From assembly GCA_025174535.1 (NCBI GenBank), contig JALBUN010000007.1, positions 124,001-188,000 of the forward strand: a stretch of DNA of 64,000 nt, written 5' to 3'. The first letter of the stretch is position 1, and every line of letters starts with the position of its first letter. The translations under genes and the position numbers were made by a program. The notes under the pieces were generated by a model. That model was not told where the DNA came from. It saw only the letters and a list, made by a program, of their open reading frames with translations, and ran no database searches. The DNA is from Cantharellus purpuraceus. Lineage: Eukaryota; Basidiomycota; Agaricomycetes; Cantharellales; Hydnaceae. Below are positions 43,809-55,140 of the stretch, one piece after another.

Positions 43809-45304
43809 TTAAAGGCCGAGTTCGTCTAGGTGAGGTAACTTATATGTATCCCCGACAGCGACAAAAGTAGGCTTGACTTTTACTAGACTACTGATGACCT
43901 ACGGAACCAATTAAATTAATGTCGAGAGGGCGGCTTAGAATAGAGGCTGACCTTGGTAAGGGCTGAGAGGTTGACCTTATCCAAAGAAGCGAAGCTCGAG
44001 TCCAGAGAAGTGTCAGATCCAGTAAGGAGCTAGTGAAAGTCAATGAGAGGAGCCCGCACATGATAGTTGTCTTACCGAGGGACCGAAAGTTGAAACAAAG
44101 CCCTCCCGGCCTTCAGCAGCGTCAGCAGCAAGGAACTTGGCCTTCACTACCGCCTTTTTCAAGTCTTCCGCTTTGATACCTCTGGAAGATGCTGCATCCT
44201 TGAAGGCCTTGACGGCAGCCTTACCTGCCTCAGTTACACCTTCAGGTGTCTTGGCCTGGACCAACAATCCAAAGAGTGTTGCGTCCGAGTACGTGAGCAA
44301 CACGGATTGCACGGATGTACCTGCCGGAAGCGTAGTAGAGAGGGGTGAAGTCCCGGAAGACCATTTGACGGAAGCTGTGGGAGAAAGATGGGCTTGAAGG
44401 ACGGCGAGCTCGGGGCTATACTGGCCAGGGACACCAAAGCCAATAAAGATTGTATGAGGTACACGACCACTGTGCTCAGAAAAGAAAACACGAGTCTCGC
44501 CTCCATGATAAGCGGTTGTCGTCGTTGTCGACGCCTGGGCCTCCGGAGCAGGGGCTAGATGCTTCTGAACGAGTCGGGCCAGGGTATCCTGAGATATACC
44601 GGTTCCGAGGACAGCAATATTCCCCTTCCTAAATGCGGATCCGGCAAAAGATTGAACGTCTTCGATAGCGATATGTGAGTGGGGAGCGGCAAATAATGAG
44701 TCGCCAAGACCAGAGCGAAAGGCGAGGGCATGCGCTAGTTCGAGGGCGTGTGTTGCCGGATCCGCACGTGCAGCAGTAGACTCAGCTTCAACGTTGGGAA
44801 GCACGCTCTCCTCAAGCTCATAACGTGTGAAGCGTGTAGCAGTGAGGATGGAAGAGAGCACATCAACAAAATAAGCTCTTGAGTTTCATAAGCATCCCAT
44901 AGTCGGATTGAACGACTGTACGCACTCATCCCCTCTAAGGAATTCAGCAGTGTAGGCCAAGTGCTCACGCGTCAATGACGACGAGAGAACACCTCCGTAG
45001 AATTCAGACTCGCGAACAGTCCTTAATGCTGAGCGTTCCACGGTATTCTAGAAAAGTTATAAGTTAAGGTGAATACCTAGTATTCAAAACATACCTTAAA
45101 TCCAAAGTTTTTGAGGACATGAGAAACGCCAGGTTTACTCTCATATCTACTACCAGCTTTCACAATAAAGGTAACTGAAGATGTTGGTTGGCCGTTGTCA
45201 ATAGCAGCAACTTTGAAGCCTGCCGCATCCACAACTGAAGCGAAACACCTCTTCCTCGATGCAATGCCTCTTGTTGAGGTTGCACGGGCGGCGGAGACGA
45301 GCAT
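43809..45304 (-). CDS. QCR2: ubiquinol-cytochrome c reductase core subunit 2
   Basis: Core 2 protein of mitochondrial complex III, a member of the M16 peptidase-like family without catalytic zinc site. Exons on minus: 45304-45095 (MLVSAARATSTRGIASRKR, an Arg/Ser-rich mitochondrial presequence, then GFKVAAIDNGQPTSSVTFIV and KAGSRYESKPGVSHVLKNF), about 45050-44940 (NTVERSALRTVRESEFYGGV), about 44890-44072 (YFVDVLSSILTATRFTRYEL to GREGFVSTFGPS), about 44018-43950 (LLTGSDTSLDSSFASLDKVN) and a last exon (VKPTFVAVGDTYKLPHLDEL). No HxxEH motif, as expected for core 2. All joins keep frame. Intact housekeeping gene, nuclear-encoded. Confidence 0.88.
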
Positions 45305-45704
45305 GTAAGGATCTTTGAGGTTAGCGTCGGTGTTGGCTTAGGCTTGGCTCTATGGGCGATTGTGTGTGGTATGGCGATAGTGGAAGACCGTAGACCGTGA
45401 CTCGGGGTGTCGGTTCCGCCAACACTGCCGTTGATAAGTTACAGACCAAACCAGCATTCGACGCCTTCAATAAACATCGTGCTGCGGCTTGGCAGAATCT
45501 GATTCAAGACCGAGGTAGGGGGCCTGACCTGCCGTATAATAGGTGTACCATACTGTATATTTTCAGACTTATAGCCGTGGTAAGGTTACCATTCACGATG
45601 CTATCAAGTTAATATTTTTGACCAGCGAGAGCATACGTGGTGGCGCCACAATCTTCTGTATCATATTTCACGAGCAATCACTGAATTGGCGTTACGAGGC
45701 CACC
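45305..45704. other. divergent promoter region, QCR2 and Pol lambda
   Basis: 400 bp between two divergent start codons. GC-mixed, no TATA near either start. The frame reading into Pol lambda from 45543 has no start context as good as the CACCATGG at 45701-45708. Confidence 0.5.
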
Positions 45705-48700
45705 ATGGTCAAACCTTTGGACCTTGATGAATTTTTCAAGGAACAGCAAGAACGACTAGATATCTCAGACTCAGATTGGGAGCAATACGAAGAGAGAGTG
45801 TATCAAGACAGAAAGTGAGCTTCTAGGGTCTTGAACTCAGGTATAGGCTAAAGCATCACGAAATAGGAGAAAACAAACAACCAGCGAGGGATCCATAAGC
45901 ACTTCTCTCACCAATGACTCCAGCAATTCCATGAAAGACAAGAACACTGGGCCCAGCCGCTCAGCCTTGCAAGACAAAATGCCTTCTTGCAAGAAACGCA
46001 AAGTGTCCCCAACTGCAGTGAAGTCTCCTTGTCTTTCTGATGTCATCGTTATAAGTTCACTGCCACCCCGGACTATTTCCACGCCTGACCCTGAGCCAGA
46101 AAGTCCAGCCGGACAAGACATATCGACCACTTCAAGACTACGCGAATCTCTTAGCGGGCACTCAGCAACCTTGCGTAAACTCGATCCATCTACACCAATT
46201 TATGTTCCTATGCCTCCGAGATCTATGTCCGGTAATGTTACGACCCCCAGCTCCACACCTTGGCAAGACTCGACTACGGCTGGTCGACAAGTAAATGAGG
46301 CTAGCGGGTCTTCTCCTGGAATGCTAGTTGGCAAGTCGAAGCGAGAGAGCGCGCCATCCAAATTACTACTGAAAACTACAGAAAAAGGAGCGAGAAGCAG
46401 CAATGAGTTGAAAAACAAGATGTACGCTAATCGCTCTGCAAGAAACGCCACATCGCTTGCAAAACTCGAGGCTGAGAAAGCCAAGAATGCTCAAGATCAA
46501 GAAAAGCTTATGACGCCTCTTCAATATGCCGCCATTTTGCAGCAGAAGTGGCACTCACGTGTTTCAAATACTCCGCCCGAAAGATTGTTTCTGAAGAACA
46601 AAGTTGTTTTCTTGGTCTTTGAAGAGCAAAACAAATCAAGCAAAGACACAAGAATTAAGCTTGACATTGTAAGCAATTAATATTACGGTCTTCGTGAGTT
46701 ACGGGTTGTAACTCGAGCCCATTTGGGTAGATTGCGAGGAGTGGTGGTCAGGTTGCAACAAGTTACGATCCAAACGTTGTCACGCATGTCATTCCTGGTG
46801 GAAGCACCATTACTCGCAAGAAGACTCTTCGGGCGCTTGGTTTACAGTCTCTTTCTGAAATTCCACCAGACGTCCATACGGTAAAATGGGACTGGATCGT
46901 TAGTGGCCTTAGGGTGGGTTCTAATTTACGTCTGTAGTGCCATGTCCTGAGTCTGATCAGCTTTGGATACCAGAATGGAACTCCAGACTCTGAGATCATG
47001 CATGAATCTTTCAAACAAAGGATAGCACACAGATACCCTAAACGTCAAGAACATAGTGATATAAAAGGCAAAGCTAAAGCAAGTAGTTTGTCCATCACTA
47101 ATGAGCACTCCATCATTGAGTTTGTTTCTTTAAATTATCATCCATCTCTTGCATTCTTCTGATCAGATTATCCTCTACAGGGACTTCACATTAATACATG
47201 ATTCTTGGAATGACGTGGAGAGCACCTCAGGGACCGCTGATGCTCGTGCAGCATCTTCACATTTGCAGATTCGCGCAGGAACTTCAAATTACCGTCTTGA
47301 AGATGAGGACCCTCTTTTACCGTTTTATGCAAAGGCACGAGAGGAGGCCACAGTTGTGGTGCGTCCGACTTATCCTCAGTTGAATAGACATTGCAGCCAT
47401 ATGCAATAGGAGTCTGATGACGATTTGGCACATACCAACATCCCCACTCTCCCCAAAGACTCTACGACGTTGAAATTAAAGGTAAATTTAACGCATCGTG
47501 TCCGAAAGTGCTCCTCGATTCGACGGCATTCGTTGTCTGCCAGGGTTTCCAATGCGATGCGAAAGGTCAAGATCTTCAAGGCCTTTCACTTAACTGGGAT
47601 ATTATTGAAAAGGTGGGCATTTTTACTCGTGAGACGATATCGTTAAACAGGTGGGGAACAGCTTGCGGAATTGAGAGAGATGCATCGGGACGCGGGAACA
47701 GACGACGATAAATGGCGTGTCATTGGATACCAGAAAGGTCCGTGTTTTATCGAGATAACGGTCATAATTTTTAATTGCGACTCGATGACATGGTCAGCAA
47801 TTGGCAGTTTGAAAAGACATCCGACACGTATCAAATCTCGAGAAGAAGTGTTGAAACTTAATGGTGTCTCCAACAAAACTGCGGACAAGGTTAGGCAACC
47901 TTGCCGTATACTACAGCATCTCTAAACAAACTTCAGATAATGGAGATTATTCGAACAGGCGAATTGCGGCGAATCAAATATGCGAAGACGGAAAGTCTAA
48001 AGGTGATGAGGCTCTTTAGTGGCATCTACGGCGTCGGTAAGTCTTTGATAATTTCCACAGATCCGCAATGGCAATTGGGTTCTTTATTCTAGGCTCTAGC
48101 ACGGCAAGGAAGTGGTTTAACCAAGGTCTGAAAAGCCTTGATGATGTCAGGCAAGCGGTGCAGGATGGCACTCACAAGTTGAGTGATGCCCAGGAGGTGA
48201 GGCACAAGACAACCTCTCGTGTAGGTGTTCAAAATTCCCTTGTCGCTTGCATGTCTGCTTTTCTTTAGATCGGCCTGAGGTTTTATGATGGCATGTCGTC
48301 TACAATCATTCTAATGAAATAGATAGCTTATAAATGGATAGACATAAACGATCGGATGCCTCGCGCGGAAGCAGAGGAGATATTCTTGAAGATTAAATCC
48401 GTCGGTGAGTTATTCGTTCTGGGAGGTTTGACGCTTGTAGTAATTTCTCCTACTAGCACTCAGTCTTGATGCCAAGTTGTCCCTCGACATCATGGGTAGT
48501 TTCCGCAGGTTTGTCTAACATTCTTTCTGTTCGTAAGCATCGCTTAGTGTATTGCTGACCAGGGGTAAAAAAACATGTGGAGACATTGATATTCTCCTCA
48601 CACGCAACACCGACGATGGACACACTCACGCAGGTTTGAATGTTCATCTTTTTACTTCATCTTGAGTGAATTTGTTCCTAGGAATACTTCCTTGCCTATG

Positions 48701-49319
48701 CGATATCCTCCATAAGCAGGGGGTCCTCACAGAGGATCTGGCCCTTCCTGACAGCTGGGTAAGTCTGGAGGCCACGTATCGTGGACTTTGTCGGAGGAAT
48801 GGAGAGTCCCGGCGCAGAAGAATAGGTGTGTTTACTATGCCTGAATCATGATGCTCCCGTGTTCACCAAACCTGTGATCGTTTTCCAAGATATCTTATGT
48901 ATTCCGTATGAATGTCGCGGTGCTGCACGAATCTACTATACTGTACGTCCCTTTACTATTACTGATTGCCTTGACTGACAGGGTGTGACTCATTAGGGCG
49001 ATGACATTGTGAGTGAATCAATCAGGAGTGTAGACTATAACTCACTATGTCAATCCTCACAGTTCAATCGGTCCATCCGTCTCAAAGCGAACAAGATGAA
49101 CATGAGTCTCAATCAGAGAGGCTTGTTTCAAGGAGTTGTCCGCGATCCTCAAGATCGGACAAAGAAACTCTGTGCGGGTTCTCTGCTCTGCTCCGACTCA
49201 GAGAGGAAGATCTTCGAATTGTTAGGTTCGCTAATGGTGATTATCAAGGATACATGCATCTGATGACACTCATAGGCGTTCCGTGGCAAGAGCCTCACGA
49301 GCGTGTCCCCGGAGGATAG
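45705..49319 (+). CDS. POLL: DNA polymerase lambda (family X)
   Basis: Gap-filling polymerase of end joining and base excision repair, nuclear. Start MVKPLDLDEFFKEQQERLD in a CACCATGG context. After a Ser/Pro-rich linker and NRSARNATSLAKLEAEKAKN comes a BRCT domain: RLFLKNKVVFLVFEEQ, SGGQVATSYDPNVVTHVI and VHTVKWDWIVSGL. Then the 8-kDa and fingers part: AIGSLKRHPTRIKSREEV, the helix-hairpin-helix FSGIYGVGSSTARKWFNQG, the catalytic GSFRRGKKTCGDIDILLT (DxD), the third Asp in RRRIDILC, and the thumb with FNRSIRLKANKMNMSLNQRG and LLGVPWQEPHERVPGG at the stop. About a dozen short introns; the 3' half is cut every 60-150 bp. The BRCT plus Pol X combination supports lambda over beta. No damage seen. 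Confidence 0.88.
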
Positions 49320-50399
49320 TTCACGCTTCAGCTTCATGACGTTGCCACAAACAAACCCCCACATGTGATGTCTTTCGCTCCCTCATCAACTTTACATTTC
49401 CCTTGAGAACCATTGTGCTTAAGGGCTGTATCACCTTGTCCTTTTTTCCCTAGTTGCAGACCACTGTTGAAGTTAATTTACTAGTATCCTGACGTCGATT
49501 GCAGACGTATTCTTTAAGTTATAATCGGCATACTTCACATGCATAATGCGGGCCCCCGTACATATGAGAATAAGATCAATTCTAGGTTATAAATATTTGC
49601 AGTCATCATTTGTTGTTTATTCCACGTCTGATCCATTCAATGTAAGTCAACGTTCAACATTGAGCAGCGACCGGTGGTTAGATCTGAGTTACGAGAGCAT
49701 CGCCGTCAAATATTGTCGTTCCCTGGGTGCAATGTATCCACATTTCATAAGACTGAAGCCGGTTCTGTCTTTATGTAGATGTTATTTCACGATTCACCAT
49801 CTTTCCCTTCAATATCAAGCTTATGCGCAGTTCTTCAGCTCACACGCAATTTTGCTTGTAGCCTTGCATTCAATACTGCGTTTGCTCAGGACTTCATGTG
49901 CTGCGCAGTGATGATCAATGTCGATATGCACTTCGAGACCGGGCTATCATGCATGTACCCCTTCAAGGACGTTGATCCATGAACAAGGTAGTACATTAGG
50001 TGCATGGTGAGCTGGCGAGCGTGGCAACTATTCTTTACTAGACTTGAGATGGAGCCATTGATGGTGTATTACAGTAAGGAATAGTAAACGTTTTTAATTA
50101 AGTCTTCAGATCAAGGACAAATCTGCAATTCAAGATTGCATGAGTGTTTTGACTCTTCTAGAACACACAGCTCCTGAATATGATATCTGAATATTATGGA
50201 ACGATATCATGGTACAATTGGTGACTGTATCTCACTGCACTCAAGGATCTTTTTTAATAGTTGCACTGGCTTCCCTTCAAAATCATTATATAACAATGCA
50301 TAGAATCAAAAAATAACACGACATTCCACGAATTCCACGAAGGCTCTCCAAAATATCCGAAACCAAGATATATATGACGATGGCAAAACGCACAAAACC
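49320..50399. other. 1.1 kb with no supported gene
   Basis: Convergent 3' flanks of Pol lambda (+) and the carboxypeptidase (-). AT-rich from 50,020 to 50,330. The 121-codon frame at 49546 is unsupported. Confidence 0.4.
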
Positions 50400-52905
50400 T
50401 CACGTCGACGAGAGCGACTGATTAGACATGATCTGCGAAAACATCTGCAAAGCCGCCTGCCCCGTCGAAAGCTTGCCAAACTTGTACGCTGGAACCTCGT
50501 GGCCAGCTCCAAATATTCTCACCTGAGGGGGAAAATCAATGTCATTTTAGGTGAGCAAAAAAGTTTGAAACGCCTATGGGGGATCAACTTACGTATGAGA
50601 AGGTCCCCGCGTTCTTGTATATACCGGTGACTTGGCCTGCAACAGTGAAGTTGGTGAAGGACTGCGAGAGGTATTCGGCAGTGAATTGTGTTTGGAGTGC
50701 GTCGACCTATAGTGTAAATAAATAAAGGGGGAAGAAGCGGATGATGATCAGGAACAATATTTGGGTGCTATTATCGACAAGGACAATGTACCATAGCTTC
50801 CACACCCTAGAATAAATAAACATGAGTAAATATGGAAAACCCCTTGAATACCCAACCGACCTGATAATTCAAGATATAATCTGCGTCTCCGTCATAAATA
50901 ATTGTTCGGACCTATGGGAGTGACGCCAATGAGTCGTATACCCTATTACGAAACAAATGGGTACGCACCCCGGCTTTAATAACGTTTTCCAGAGCAGGTC
51001 GGGAGTTCGTCATCCAGTCACCCGTGGCTGCAAAATTGTTGTAGACATTTAGATTTGTTTCCTGCCATTGACTCTCAGCACCAATCTTGGACATGAGTGA
51101 GGGATCTGTGAGGAACCCGGTGAGAGAAGGTGGGTAGCTGAGTATGTACGAATCAGGTCATGGCAGAAGGGAATTGGTGCGTAAGAGCGTACGGGTCAGG
51201 GTTCGGGGTTGGGACGTAGTAGACATCCCAATTTCCGGCAAGAGGGGATAGAACACTAGACAGCATGCCATTGATTAACGCAACACGACAAGAGAAAGAA
51301 GCAAAACAGCCCACTGGTTGTTGCAAAACGATTGCGCAGCTGAGCATACAGACGTTGAGCCACCGTTATAGCATGCCGTGATCTGTGGTTCAAATTGCAT
51401 AGGCGTCCAAGTATGATAATAGACAAAGCGAATGAAACCAACCTGGTCCTTGCATCCGCCGCTCTTGAAGAAACTGTTATTGGCAGTTTTAATGGTCGAA
51501 GCCGAAACGAGGGGATGGTAGCCATTGGTGGCGGCATATGTCATGTATGCTGAATTCATGTTACTAGAGCTATGGAAGATATGATGATATATATACCAGG
51601 GTATTGATTCAAGGGATCCTCGATGTAAATGAAGGGTAAATTAGTGGTTCGCTCGCGCAATGCGTTGAAGACTCACCGTGAGCCCGTCGCCAACGCCAAG
51701 AACCTTGAGGTTGATGGGAACTCCAGATGTGCTCCCACTAGCAATGGCCGCGTTCTGTTGAAGGAAGTATCTACGACAAAGGAATGGGTAACCACGTCAA
51801 CAAAAGACTACGGAGACTTACGCAGCAAAAGTAGGACCATAATGACCTGATATTGTCGCAATGTCAAAATAGGCACGTGGAGGGTAGGATCAGGGACAAA
51901 CCGCCGTAAGACTCTGTCCAGATAGCGAAATCATTCTTGGCATACTTCGAGAACGTGGGATCTGTGAAGAATATTTGCAAGAACTAGGAATCTGAATCAG
52001 CTTCAACACTAAGTATCAACGAATAGAAATACAACCTTCCACAAATCTGAGGCTGCTTCCAGTGATGTTCCAACAGTAGTCGTGCCGTGAGAAAAGCCAA
52101 CCCCCACTGGCGTAAGAGCAATGCGCCATGAGGATGTGCCGAAAGTAATCAAACATGTTTCTTTACCTGGCTGGTCAATAAAAAGCATGTTGGAAACTTC
52201 GTTCCATGAGGTAGGGTTGAGAGTGACACCACTGCTGTCGTTGGTGATGCGGCATGGACCATTCTCTTGAAACAACCCTATCATGCTGGAGCTTCCAGGC
52301 TATAGTTGAGGGTGTCATGCCAGCACTGTATCAACAGCTATGTTAGCACTTACACCGCCGTTTAGCCATATGGTCAGAGGTTCTTTTGTATTAGTGTCAG
52401 ACATTGCTCGCAAGCATGGAGCTTTGAAACTTACGCGTATCAGGGTTTGCAGTGCGCGCAGCAAAAAACCAAAACCTGTCTCGCAGTTAGCAACAAAAAT
52501 AGCCAATAAGAAACAGGCTCTGACCAGAGGCTTTCTGTCGACGAGAGGTCCCCATAACTGTAAGAAGAGGGTAGATTAACTTCAACCTCTAAATACACAA
52601 CGAGCACTGGGCTCACCCAGAGGCTTGGAAGACGCCAGGGGTGGTTTCTGTGGATAACATATCGTCACCTGATCTGTCAAAATATAGATACACATACCAC
52701 AGACGCCAGAGTTTTCCGTGAAACGCAGTTTCCCAGGCGTCGTAGCGAACGATGTGAGTGATAACGACTCTACAGACTTTGTTGATCCACTACTGGATGG
52801 AACACCGCCAAGGACACCGTCTACCACAGGAACTTGGCCGCCGGATGCAATGGCCGAGGAAGCCTGGAAGGCAGCCAGGAAGGCTATCGCAGCTTTGTGC
52901 ATCAT
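50400..52905 (-). CDS. serine carboxypeptidase (S10)
   Basis: Secreted or vacuolar exopeptidase removing C-terminal residues. Signal peptide [20 protein letters not shown]. Then [32 protein letters not shown] followed by [41 protein letters not shown], and the nucleophile motif WTESYGG followed by [15 protein letters not shown]-terminal half: [58 protein letters not shown], the Asp motif [20 protein letters not shown] and the His motif [20 protein letters not shown]. The triad Ser, Asp and His are all present. About fourteen small introns; joins keep frame. A second in-frame ATG follows the first directly (52905 and 52902). End: [13 protein letters not shown]. Intact. Confidence 0.87.
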
Positions 52906-55140
52906 GGGGGCTGCAATCTGCTGGTCTGAGATCCACTCCCGGGCATAGGTATATATGTACTGGAACACATGCATTGATAGACTGGACTACCAAGACAGGA
53001 TGGTGGTGTAGTCAGCCATATGCTACAAGCCCCGCGGGTTCCATGGTCGCCGCGCGCCTACTGCAGCAGATCACGTGCACCCGTCGTAGCTCGATATGCT
53101 GCTGACGTTTCACCACACTTTTGATAACGGAACCAGGGAGAAGCATGCTTTGCCAGTCAATCTTGGACACGCGACAAGATAGAGCAACACATGTCTTTGA
53201 TTAACAACTCTCATCGTAACTCGTTAAAGCATACTGATCTGTTGGTATTAGAAATACCAGGGGTCATGCCTATTTTTGCGTCGATGTCTCGACTCCAGCG
53301 TAACTGAGCTTACCTATCGGGTAATGCCAGCGCTATGTTGCCATACGACGCTGAATTGATTGAGTTCTAGAGAACACCCAGCCGGGGGCGCCGTTCGCCA
53401 ATTGTCTAATGTCGGCAAATCTCATGCTAGAAAGTCGGAGGCATCTTGATCATTTGCAGCCCTTTTGTGTCTTCTTACTGGCGCTCATCTCAACTCTTCA
53501 CATCGAAGGTGGTCGATGGTTCCAGCGCCGACCGATTTGAAAAAATTCCATACTAGGCGTCAAGTTCAAGTTGCATCCAACTGAGATGGTCAAAGCCATC
53601 CAGTGGGTACCTCAACATCAAGGTATTGCAATGACAATTCCTAGAGAGGCGTCTTGAAAATTTCCTTCGTTGTTAGATGCACCTCCAAAGATGTTTCGGA
53701 TTGCATCGCCACGACCGTTAGCTACCAGACAGAAAATACGGTAACTGCGTACTTGCAAAGTTTGCATGAGGTCATACAATATCGCCTCCGCTTATAAGCG
53801 CGTGCCACGAATTCAATCAGTAGGGTGCCCAGATGATTCCATCCTCTTGCCGCTCTTGTCACTACGAGACTGATTGTGTTTCCGTGAGCTAACACCGGTT
53901 GCGGCATCATGCCGTGGGGCGTTGGCTACATCACTGGCGCAAAGAACCACATTATACCGGATGTCTGGCTCAGCAACTCCGAGGTTTGTTGTAACTTTCG
54001 ACTCGCTGTGTTGCAAACAAGGTCTTTTTCAATTGTCCTCGCTTTTATGAAGATCTGCAAAGTCCGCCCGAATGTAGAGCAGCTAGGGAATGCAAACAAG
54101 TACGCATACTATACATGCGATGCATTGTTGGTGATTAATCGGATATTCATCCCCCCTCCCCCCCCAACTCCGCAATGTCTGGTGTAATGAGCCTACTAGA
54201 GGCACCCCTGGGACCATTACGACACATCAATGCACTATGATGCTGATCGTGCTGGTATCCTTCCAGAACCCTAACCCAATATCAGGGTGGAATGGCAGAC
54301 TTACAGGTTGTGACTAAGAAAAAGGTGTCTGATGCCATCTGCGATTCTCTGTTAAAGGATCCCGACAGCACTTTTCCCAGAGCAGCAAGCCTCAAATCGC
54401 TTTCGAGTTTACGTCGAAATTCGAGTGTAGAAGAAACATTTTCCGCCTTACTTGCCAGTTATACACAAAAGAGAATTCAGTCATCCAGATGCTGGCGACG
54501 AGCGCGGAGTGTGCTCTGTCGTATGTAAAGGTATTTGAGGCAGTCATTTTGAGGCAGCTATTTTGTATACCACTATTACTGCTGAGAAGATTAGTGTGAT
54601 TAACGCAAAAGTTAGTCGCTTTGTTTATTCTGGGAGAATGAAGGTACAATTCGTGCACTCATCTACGTTGATGGTATTAGATAATTCGTAAGCCAGATCG
54701 ATTTGACGCTTCATACATCTACATAACATCTTCCGTGAGTAGAATGACTGTCTCATATGAGCGGAATTCACACGGGAGGACCCACGGTAAGCTCAAATTT
54801 GCGGCACTAGTTTCATTTAAATTGAGATTCTCAAAACATCAAACATCAAAGAGGACTGACGCAATAATGATGGCACTTATTATGAAGTATTTTTTACTCA
54901 GGGTGTTCATATCCTATCAGTCATATCGTCGTTATTGAGGCTCGAACTGAATTCTAGGACCCATCATCTGTTAGAAAAAGGATGGGAGTAGCGGAATGTG
55001 GATGCATTGAAGAATAGGACAACGACCTCCCGCTTGTTCACCCATTGATTGATCATCGGGATCAGATTTGTTGGATTAACCATGACATTTTATCATGGGG
55101 AGACGGCTTCATTTCTATCAGCAATGTGGGGGTTCGTAGT
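52906..55140. other. 2.2 kb with no supported gene
   Basis: Upstream of the carboxypeptidase. A 78-codon plus frame at 54292-54528 (MADLQVVTKKKVSDAICDSL) looks protein-like but has no partner exon and no known family. A poly-C tract lies near 54152-54167. Nothing else recognised. Confidence 0.4.
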